The notes under the pieces were generated by a model. The model was given only the letters and a program-made list of their open reading frames with translations, searched no databases and was not told the origin of the DNA. A DNA stretch of 37,303 nucleotides from CAILLO01 sp964579735 (GTDB lineage: Bacteria > Bacillota > Clostridia > Saccharofermentanales > UBA5734), in the NCBI GenBank assembly GCA_964579735.1, contig CAZOHH010000015.1:1-37303 (forward strand). Direction: 5' to 3'. Every line of letters starts with the position of its first letter. Position 1 is the stretch's first letter. The position numbers and the translations under genes were made by a program. Of this stretch, positions 15,771 to 21,472 are shown piece after piece.

Positions 15771-15798
15771 GACATATGTCCACATGGTGGAGACATAT
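15771..15798 (+). promoter_or_regulatory. Palindrome and hairpin in the asd leader
   Basis: GACATATGTC (15771-15780) is a perfect palindrome. Its second half ATATGTC (15774-15780) can also pair with GACATAT (15792-15798) around CACATGGTGGA. It sits at the predicted transcript start, so it could be an operator or an mRNA hairpin. It is too short for a lysine riboswitch. Confidence 0.35.
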
Positions 15799-15827
15799 CA
15801 ATCGAAAGGGCAGGGAAGAAGAGCAAC

Positions 15828-16916
15828 ATGGCACAAAGGAAATTCAGAGTCGGCATCGTCGGAGGCACTGGGTTCGTAGGTCAGAGATTCCTCTCCATTC
15901 TCGATGGACACCCCTGGTTCGAGACGGTCGCCATAGCGGCCTCGGAACGTTCAGCGGGAAAGACTTTCCTGGAAGCGGTGGAGGGAAGGTGGAAGATCGA
16001 TCGTCCCATGCCCGAAGCGGTGAAAGGAATGACCGTACGAAGCATCACGGATATCGATGCGTTCTGCGACGACGTCGATTTCGTCTTCTGCGCGGTCGAC
16101 ATGAAGAAGGACGAGATCAAGGCCCTCGAGGAACGAATGGCCCTTCGGGAGACTCCGGTCGTCTCCAACAACTCCGCCCACCGATGGACGCCCGACGTCC
16201 CGGTGATCATCCCCGAACTGAACCCAGAACATGCGGAAGTCATTCCCATGCAGCGTCGCCGTCTCGGAACGCGCATCGGCTTCATCACCGCCAAGCCCAA
16301 TTGTTCGATCCAGAGTTACGTGCCGGCTCTGCACCCTTTGCGTGCCTTTGGCCTTCGGGATCTTTCCGTTTGTACCTATCAGGCGATATCAGGAGCCGGC
16401 AAGACTTTTTCGGACTGGCCGGAGATGGTCGGAAACCTGATTCCCTATATCGGTGGGGAAGAGGAGAAGAGTGAAAAGGAGCCCCTGCGCATCTGGGGTA
16501 CCCTGATGGACGGAGAGATCCACAACGCGACCTCTCCACGCATCTCGGCGCAATGCTACCGCGTGGCCGTTGCCGAGGGCCATACCGCGGCGGTATCCGT
16601 GAGTTTCGACCGCAAGCCGACGAAGGAAGACATCCTGACGCTTTGGAAAGATTTCCAGGGAGTCCCTCAGAAGTTCGCCCTGCCCAGCGCTCCTAAGCAA
16701 TTCCTGAACTACATGGAAGAAGACAATCGTCCTCAGCCGCTGCTCGACCGAGACCGCGAGCACGGAATGGCCGTCACCCTCGGACGTCTGAGAGAGGATG
16801 CGATCTTCGATTGGAAGTTCACCTGTCTGTCCCACAATACGCTTCGCGGAGCAGCTGGAGGAGCCGTCCTGACCGCAGAACTGCTGGCCCACGAAGGCTA
16901 TCTGGTCCTGAAGTAG
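15828..16916 (+). CDS. asd: Aspartate-semialdehyde dehydrogenase (archaeal/fungal-type)
   Basis: Asd reduces aspartyl phosphate to aspartate semialdehyde with NADPH, at the branch point to lysine/diaminopimelate, threonine and methionine. The 362-residue protein starts with the dinucleotide-binding VGIVGGTGFVGQRFLSIL. It has SNNSAHRW, the catalytic cysteine in TAKPNCSIQSYVPAL (~163), YQAISGAGKTFSDWPEM, and a catalytic His in VAVAEGHTAAVSVSF. Length and motif spacing fit the archaeal/fungal-like branch rather than the shorter Bacillus form. The gene stands alone between a promoter and a strong terminator. ATG 15828 is preceded by GGGAAGAAGAG, a purine-rich but not ideal ribosome site. Confidence 0.93.
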   Translation: MAQRKFRVGIVGGTGFVGQRFLSILDGHPWFETVAIAASERSAGKTFLEAVEGRWKIDRPMPEAVKGMTVRSITDIDAFCDDVDFVFCAVDMKKDEIKALEERMALRETPVVSNNSAHRWTPDVPVIIPELNPEHAEVIPMQRRRLGTRIGFITAKPNCSIQSYVPALHPLRAFGLRDLSVCTYQAISGAGKTFSDWPEMVGNLIPYIGGEEEKSEKEPLRIWGTLMDGEIHNATSPRISAQCYRVAVAEGHTAAVSVSFDRKPTKEDILTLWKDFQGVPQKFALPSAPKQFLNYMEEDNRPQPLLDRDREHGMAVTLGRLREDAIFDWKFTCLSHNTLRGAAGGAVLTAELLAHEGYLVLK

Positions 16917-16930
16917 GGGGGACACACGAA

Positions 16931-16957
16931 GCGGGATGGAAGCATCCCGCTTTTCTT
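16931..16957 (+). terminator. Rho-independent terminator of asd
   Basis: GCGGGATG (16931-16938) pairs perfectly with CATCCCGC (16943-16950) across the loop GAAG, followed by TTTTCTT. It lies 14 bases after the asd stop codon. Confidence 0.92.
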
Positions 16958-17005
16958 ATGACGCCAATTGCGTAAAATGATAATTTTGACTAATAGAGGG
17001 GATGC

Positions 17006-17039
17006 TAAAAGACTGAACAGTACGGAACCTGTCTTTCAG
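17006..17039 (-). terminator. Probable terminator of the small membrane protein gene
   Basis: On the - strand, CTGAA-(AGA bulge)-CAG pairs with CTG-TTCAG across an 8-base loop (17013-17039) and is followed by TCTTTT. The stem overlaps the stop codon at 17036-17038. Between it and the asd terminator (16958-17005) lies an A/T-rich patch containing AAAATGATAATTTT, with nothing else recognisable. Confidence 0.5.
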
Positions 17040-17398
17040 GGTGCGATTCCGATCATCCGGAAGATTTCGGACATATCACGGAAAGGATCGAGGCGTAAAA
17101 GGAAATACGCAGCTGCCAGAACGACCAGCGCAAAAATCAGAACCTTCCAGAGACTTCGTTGGGCTCTTCCCGCATGCAGTTTGCGATTCACTTTGCGAAG
17201 GGTCGTATATCCCTTCAATCGATAGATTCTTGGTCTTCCTATCGGCGAATAGAGCCGAAGGACAAAACGCGTCTTTCCGTCGAACCCAGGCGTTTTCCTT
17301 TCCTGAGCGAGTGCGATTCTTCTTTGCATGATATCGGTTTTCCGGCTGCGCCACTTGATACCGATATTCTCGAATCGGGGCAAGACTCCGAAGAGCAT
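17036..17398 (-). CDS. Small single-span membrane protein of unknown function, divergent from lexA
   Basis: This 120-residue protein does not match any family I recognise. Residues 1-83 are strongly basic and probably cytoplasmic (RSRK, MQRRIALAQERK, RPRIYRLKGYTTLRKVNRK). Residues ~84-102 (LWKVLIFALVVLAAAYFLL) form one hydrophobic helix, leaving a tail of about 18 residues outside. By the positive-inside rule it would sit N-in/C-out, almost like a tail-anchored protein. The start at 17398 is supported by GGAGG 9 bases upstream (17408-17412) and by an extended -10 promoter on the same strand. In Bacillus the position opposite lexA holds yneA, an SOS-induced division inhibitor, but YneA has an N-terminal helix plus a LysM domain and this protein has neither. 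An SOS role is inference from position only. Confidence 0.68.
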   Translation of the reverse strand: MLFGVLPRFENIGIKWRSRKTDIMQRRIALAQERKTPGFDGKTRFVLRLYSPIGRPRIYRLKGYTTLRKVNRKLHAGRAQRSLWKVLIFALVVLAAAYFLLRLDPFRDMSEIFRMIGIAP

Positions 17399-17420
17399 GT
17401 CGAAGGACCTCCGTATCCCC

Positions 17421-17446
17421 GAACCGGTCCTCGTCGAGGCCGGTTC
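17421..17446 (-). promoter_or_regulatory. 12-bp stem-loop at the 5' end of the small membrane protein mRNA
   Basis: On the + strand, GAACCGG (17421-17427) and CCTCG (17429-17433) pair with CGAGG (17435-17439) and CCGGTTC (17440-17446), leaving one or two unpaired bases and a minimal loop. With the promoter predicted at 17458-17466, the stem begins a few bases after the transcript start and ends 8 bases before the GGAGG ribosome site. No T-run follows on either strand, so it is not a terminator. Confidence 0.6.
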
Positions 17447-17457
17447 GGTTCAAAGGG

Positions 17458-17466
17458 ATTATATCA
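17458..17466 (-). promoter_or_regulatory. Extended -10 promoter for the small membrane protein gene
   Basis: On the - strand this reads TGATATAAT, a perfect TATAAT with a TGn extension. The -35 region (about 17481-17487) is poor, as is common with extended -10 promoters. A 14-base imperfect palindrome, CGACACCTTTGTCG (17483-17496), covers that -35 position. Confidence 0.6.
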
Positions 17467-17513
17467 GAGTCGACCTAGGTTTCGACACCTTTGTCGACGA
17501 CGACTCTCGAATC

Positions 17514-17527
17514 CGAACATATGTTTG
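17514..17527. promoter_or_regulatory. LexA operator (SOS box)
   Basis: CGAACATATGTTTG matches the Gram-positive SOS-box consensus CGAACRNRYGTTYG at every position. It overlaps the -35 of the lexA promoter (TTGACC at 17525-17530), as expected for autorepression. It is 48 bases upstream of the -10 of the divergent small gene. Confidence 0.95.
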
Positions 17528-17553
17528 ACCACGGACGCATCGAACGATATAAT
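17525..17553 (+). promoter_or_regulatory. lexA promoter
   Basis: TTGACC (17525-17530), a 17-base spacer and a perfect TATAAT (17548-17553). The -35 lies within the SOS box. The predicted leader to ATG 17613 is about 50 bases. Confidence 0.92.
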
Positions 17554-17612
17554 GGACGAAACGAACATGCTGCTGACCGGCCATGGCTTCGTTCAGCGGA
17601 TTGGAGGCACAT

Positions 17613-18236
17613 ATGACCACTCGACCCTTCACACGCAAGAACCTCACCTCCACGGCTACCCTGATCTTCGATTTCATCACCGATTTCGTCCGGCAGGAGG
17701 GTTATGCGCCTTCTGTAAGGGAAATCTGCGATGCAACCGGCATCAAGTCCACGTCTACCGTGCACAGTCACCTCCAGCGTCTGCAGGATTCGGGCCGACT
17801 CGAAGTCGCAAGCGGCCGCCGTCGTGCGATCAGCCTTGGCTCAACGCCTGATCCTCGATTGACGGAAGTCCCGCTTCTGGGTGTAGTGACCGCCGGTATC
17901 CCCATTCTCGCCCAGCAGAACATCGAGCGCTATTATGAGCTTCCTTCTTCCTTCGTTCCTCAGGATGCCGAATCCTTCCTGTTGGAAGTTCGCGGGGACA
18001 GCATGAGAGAAGCAGGAATTCTTTCGGGAGACCTGGTCCTCGTTCGCAGACAGAATCAAGCCACTCCTGGGGACGTCGTCGTCGCGTTGATCGGCGACGA
18101 CGCCACCGTGAAGGTGCTTGCCAAAGAGGGGGATTCCTATGTCCTTCAACCCCGTAATCCTGATTTCAGACCCATCCCCGTGGATGCGGACACACGTATC
18201 CTAGGACGGGTAGTAAGGCTCGTACGATCGCTTTAG
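17613..18236 (+). CDS. lexA: SOS repressor LexA
   Basis: This 207-residue repressor cleaves itself when stimulated by RecA filaments, inducing DNA-repair genes. Residues 1-72 form the winged helix-turn-helix (YAPSVREICDATGIKSTSTVHSHL is the recognition region, read in two parts). The cleavage site is Ala94-Gly95 in LLGVVTAGIPILA. The catalytic dyad is Ser130 (VRGDSMREAGI) and Lys167 (DDATVKVLAKE). The start is ATG 17613, with TGGAGG five bases upstream; an in-frame ATG at 17583 would add 10 unconserved residues. It has its own SOS box and promoter. Its last 36 bases overlap the 3' end of hfq on the other strand, and no terminator follows closely, so readthrough would be antisense to hfq. Confidence 0.97.
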   Translation: MTTRPFTRKNLTSTATLIFDFITDFVRQEGYAPSVREICDATGIKSTSTVHSHLQRLQDSGRLEVASGRRRAISLGSTPDPRLTEVPLLGVVTAGIPILAQQNIERYYELPSSFVPQDAESFLLEVRGDSMREAGILSGDLVLVRRQNQATPGDVVVALIGDDATVKVLAKEGDSYVLQPRNPDFRPIPVDADTRILGRVVRLVRSL

Positions 18237-18575
18237 CCGTGGTATGCGGAAGACCATGCTCTCCCCCAACGGGAGTCCGCCTTCCCCCTGCGCTGGATTC
18301 TTGTCCGATCCAGTCGCATACGGTTTGAACGGTTCCAACCGGTTTTCCTCGCCGAATACCCGGAAGTCCGGATCCATGGGTTCGATCATGATCAGATTGT
18401 TCTTGAAGAAGGTGACTTCAGTTCCATTGACCTGCAGGATGATGACGGCCGAATCGAAGACGACGAGACGTCCGATCCGCTGCGTGCCGTCGATGAGGTG
18501 AACCCTGGCCTGTGTCTCGCTTCTACGTAACTTGTTGAGATAGATTTCCTGCACATTCATTGGCGTGCTGCTCAT
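18201..18575 (-). CDS. hfq: RNA chaperone Hfq, atypical, with long C-terminal extension
   Basis: Residues ~8-67 of this 124-residue protein align with the Sm fold of Hfq: VQEIYLNKLRRSE matches the QDxFLNxLRK helix, then HLIDGTQRIGRLVVFDSAVIILQ and VTFFKNNLIMIEP. The usual YKHA motif of Sm2 reads FKNN, so Lys58 is kept but the histidine is Asn59. A tail of about 57 residues follows, with Gly/Glu and basic/aromatic patches (PRLKRSYEPYYPS); Bacillus-type Hfq normally ends soon after the core. It lies downstream of miaA, the classic miaA-hfq order, which supports the call. ATG 18575 has GGAGG 8 bases upstream. The 136-base gap to miaA contains a possible -10 (TAGAAT, 18630-18635, - strand) but no good -35. 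Confidence 0.85.
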   Translation of the reverse strand: MSSTPMNVQEIYLNKLRRSETQARVHLIDGTQRIGRLVVFDSAVIILQVNGTEVTFFKNNLIMIEPMDPDFRVFGEENRLEPFKPYATGSDKNPAQGEGGLPLGESMVFRIPRLKRSYEPYYPS

Positions 18576-18711
18576 GATGTCATCCTCCGTCAACCGATTC
18601 GCCCCCCGTTTCAGGGTAGGCGTGGAGATATTCTATCCGATATGCATGCCTCGGTGTGACGGTGCACCGTCTTTTGTGTGGAGTTCAGAACGGATATATG
18701 TCATTCTGTCT

Positions 18712-19638
18712 TTACAGGATGAATTCCGACAGGATCCGAACCGGTATTCCGGATGGGGATGTCGGATCCGATTGGATCCAGGATGCTTCCTTCAAACCCC
18801 GAAACCAAGTCAGCTGGCGCTTCGCATAGTTTCGCGTCGCCTTCTTGACCTGCTCGATGCTTTCCGGCAGGGTGCTCTTCCCTGCCCTGAATTCCAGAAG
18901 CTGCTTGTATCCGATAGCCTGCATCGATTGCGCGGTCGGAGATACGCCCTGAGCAATCAGCCTTTCGATTTCATCGAGGAGTCCCATCTCGAGCATCAGG
19001 TCGACGCGTTGATCACATCGCTGATACAAGGTTTCCTTGTCCGGATTCAGGACGAAAGTCTTGAAATCGAATTCCTTTTCAGCCGGATGGGAAAGCCGAT
19101 TCATCTCACTCAAGGTTCGGCCTGTGGATTCATGGATTTCCAGCGCGCGCAGAATACGGCGACGGTCGTTGGGATGCAGTCGGGCCGCCGACTCCGGGTC
19201 GATGAGGCGCAACCGTTCGAGCATCGCGTCATTCCCAAGGGATTCTGCTTCGGAGTGGAGTCTCTTCCGGACGATCTCGTCCGGAGGGGACGAGTGGAAG
19301 GTCAACTCGTCGACCAATGCGGAAATGTACTGCCCAGTTCCTCCGCAAACGACGGGAATCCTGCCGCGCTCCAGGACTTCCCGAATCGCAGCGCGTGCAA
19401 GCAATGCATAATCCGCGACGCTGAAAGGGCAGTTCGGGTCGATGACGTCGATCAGGTGATGGGGTACCCCTTTGCGCTCCTCAAGGATGGACTTCGCGGT
19501 TCCGATATCCATCCCTCGGTAGACCTGCATGGAATCGGCGGAGACAAGCTCTCCACCCAGACGGAGACACACTTCAAGCGCCGCGGAGGTCTTGCCACTT
19601 GCGGTCGGGCCGGTGACGACGAGGACGCGAGGGCGCAT
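18712..19638 (-). CDS. miaA: tRNA dimethylallyltransferase MiaA
   Basis: MiaA adds dimethylallyl to N6 of A37 in tRNAs reading UNN codons; MiaB, encoded upstream in the same block, then methylthiolates it. The 308-residue protein has the P-loop VVTGPTASGKTSAALEV at the N-terminus, VSADSMQVYRGMDIGTAKS, HHLIDVIDP, VCGGTGQYISALVD and the C-terminal RNYAKRQLTWFRG. ATG 19638 overlaps the mutL TGA by one base (TGATG), with AAGAGGA as ribosome site inside mutL. The frame is open further upstream, but those residues are mutL shadow sequence. Confidence 0.97.
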   Translation of the reverse strand: MRPRVLVVTGPTASGKTSAALEVCLRLGGELVSADSMQVYRGMDIGTAKSILEERKGVPHHLIDVIDPNCPFSVADYALLARAAIREVLERGRIPVVCGGTGQYISALVDELTFHSSPPDEIVRKRLHSEAESLGNDAMLERLRLIDPESAARLHPNDRRRILRALEIHESTGRTLSEMNRLSHPAEKEFDFKTFVLNPDKETLYQRCDQRVDLMLEMGLLDEIERLIAQGVSPTAQSMQAIGYKQLLEFRAGKSTLPESIEQVKKATRNYAKRQLTWFRGLKEASWIQSDPTSPSGIPVRILSEFIL

Positions 19639-21458
19639 CAGACGATCCTCTTGAAACGCTTCTCCAGTTCGTGCTTCGGGATTCGGATGATGACCGGGCG
19701 TCCATGTGGACACGTATAGGGATTCTCGATGACCTGGAGGTCCTTCAGGAGGGCTTCCGCTTCCCTGTCGTCGAGGGAGTCGTGGGCCTTTACGGCGGCC
19801 TTGCAGGCAACGGTGTGGAGAAGCTCGTGGATGGATTCAGGGTCGGAGGGCGTTGCGCCCTCGAGTCCGTCGACTGCGGCCAGGAAGGCGGCTTTGGGCT
19901 CCAGGGCGCGGTACGGGACCGGAACCGTGCGCAGCATGAGAGAATGCGGACCGAAGGACTCGAAGTCGAAGCCGAGACCCTTGAGGACCTCCTCCGAGTC
20001 CATTGCGATCGAGAGGTCGGATGGGGACATTTCGATGACCAGTGGCTCCAGAAGCGGCTGCGAAATCGTCTCGTGCCGATCGAACCGCTGTACCAGTCGT
20101 TCGTAGAGGATTCTCTCGTGGGCGGCATGCTGGTCTACCAGCAGGAGGTCCTCGCCGAGTTCCAGCACAAGATAGGTCTGGAAGAGCCGTCCCACGAACC
20201 GCGCGTCCTTCAGGTGTTCGATGCGGGGAGGCTGGATCGGGTTCGACATCGAAGACGTGGGCCGTGTGGATCCAGCCGAAGGTTCTTTCCCGGAAACGTT
20301 CGTCGTGCCGACCGGGAACTGGAGTGGGGACGAAGGAAACGAATCGGTTTCCTTCACATGGATCGGCGTAATGGGAACCTGGTCATAGAGGGGAGTTCGA
20401 GACGGGGACGGAATCGGATCCGAGGAGGGGGAAGCCTCTTCCCTGCCCTTCTGGCCCTGCGGGATGTGGATGCCGGCAAGCAGTGCCTTTCGGATGGCGC
20501 CGTGCACCGCCGAGAAGACTTCGCCATCGTTCCAGAACCGGACCTCCATCTTCTGGGGGTGGACGTTGACATCGACGAGGTTGGGTGGAACGCCGAGGGA
20601 AAGGACTGAAAAGGCGAAGCGGTCCTTCATCAGCAACGTATCGAAAGCGCGGTCGATGGCCGAGGTCACGGACTTCGATCGTACGAGACGACCATTGACG
20701 AACAGCGTCTGGGTCTGGCGCGACTTGCGGGCGAAGGAGGGTTGGCCGACGAATCCGGAGACATGGACGACGGAGTCGGAGGAGTCGATGGGCACGAGGG
20801 ATTCCGCAGTCTCGCGTCCATAGACGGAGAAGATCGCGCTCTTCAGGTCGTTGTTTCCAGGAGAATGAAGGACTTCGACTCCGTTGGATACGAGTCGGAA
20901 CGATACGCCTGGGCAAGCCAGAGCCATTCGCCCGAGTACATCCGACACCTGGGAGGCTTCTGTGGAATCCTTCTTGAGGAACTTGAACCGGGCCGGCGTG
21001 TTGAAGAAGAGGTTCTCCACGACGATTCTCGTCCCTTCGGGGCACCCCGTCTGCGAATGCTGAAGGAGATGGCCCCCTTCATAGCGGACCAGTGTCCCGG
21101 TATCGGATTCGATGCGCCTTGTCGTGAGCGTCACCTTCGAGACGGCGGAGATGCTGGCGAGTGCCTCGCCGCGGAAACCGAGCGTCGCGATGTTGTCGAG
21201 GTCGTCGATCGTCGAGATCTTGCTGGTGGCGTGCCGTCCAAAAGCGGCAAGTGCATCCTCCGGATCCATGCCGACTCCGTTGTCCGATACGGATATCAAG
21301 GCGACGCCGCCGTTTCGGATCTCCACGACGAGAACCGATGCGCCGGCGTCGATGGCGTTTTCACAGAGCTCCTTGACCACGGAGGCGGGTCGGTCGACGA
21401 CTTCGCCCGCGGCGATGCTGTTGGCGGTGATTTCATCAAGAAGATGGATCCTGCCCAT
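19638..21458 (-). CDS. mutL: DNA mismatch repair endonuclease MutL
   Basis: MutL couples mismatch recognition by MutS to strand removal. The 606-residue protein has a GHKL ATPase domain at the N-terminus (IAAGEVVDRPASVVKEL, VSDNGVGM, FGRHATSKI, TLGFRGEALASI), a long Ser/Pro-rich linker (~335-400) and a C-terminal dimerisation domain. The latent endonuclease motif DQHAAHERILYE (~440-451) is intact, as are ACKAAVKA and CPHGRPVIIRI, so it belongs to the nicking type found in bacteria without MutH. I prefer ATG 21458 (GGAGG 7 bases upstream). An ATG at 21476 overlapping the mutS stop as ATGA would add 6 residues, including the ribosome site itself. It overlaps miaA by one base. Confidence 0.97.
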   Translation of the reverse strand: MGRIHLLDEITANSIAAGEVVDRPASVVKELCENAIDAGASVLVVEIRNGGVALISVSDNGVGMDPEDALAAFGRHATSKISTIDDLDNIATLGFRGEALASISAVSKVTLTTRRIESDTGTLVRYEGGHLLQHSQTGCPEGTRIVVENLFFNTPARFKFLKKDSTEASQVSDVLGRMALACPGVSFRLVSNGVEVLHSPGNNDLKSAIFSVYGRETAESLVPIDSSDSVVHVSGFVGQPSFARKSRQTQTLFVNGRLVRSKSVTSAIDRAFDTLLMKDRFAFSVLSLGVPPNLVDVNVHPQKMEVRFWNDGEVFSAVHGAIRKALLAGIHIPQGQKGREEASPSSDPIPSPSRTPLYDQVPITPIHVKETDSFPSSPLQFPVGTTNVSGKEPSAGSTRPTSSMSNPIQPPRIEHLKDARFVGRLFQTYLVLELGEDLLLVDQHAAHERILYERLVQRFDRHETISQPLLEPLVIEMSPSDLSIAMDSEEVLKGLGFDFESFGPHSLMLRTVPVPYRALEPKAAFLAAVDGLEGATPSDPESIHELLHTVACKAAVKAHDSLDDREAEALLKDLQVIENPYTCPHGRPVIIRIPKHELEKRFKRIV

Positions 21459-21472
21459 GGCGGTCCCTCCTG

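Noticed and set aside
15651..15827. Lysine riboswitch before asd
   Set aside because: The predicted leader is only about 60 bases, has no multi-helix architecture and no terminator; only repeats and a small hairpin are present.
16958..17005. A/T-rich patch with AAAATGATAATTTT as a promoter or small RNA
   Set aside because: No matching -35/-10 pair and no stable structure; it is a short gap between two convergent terminators.
18658..18671. Palindrome GACGGTGCACCGTC with TTTT as a definite lexA terminator
   Set aside because: The stem has only five pairs with a four-base loop and lies 420 bases past lexA; kept only as a speculative end point.
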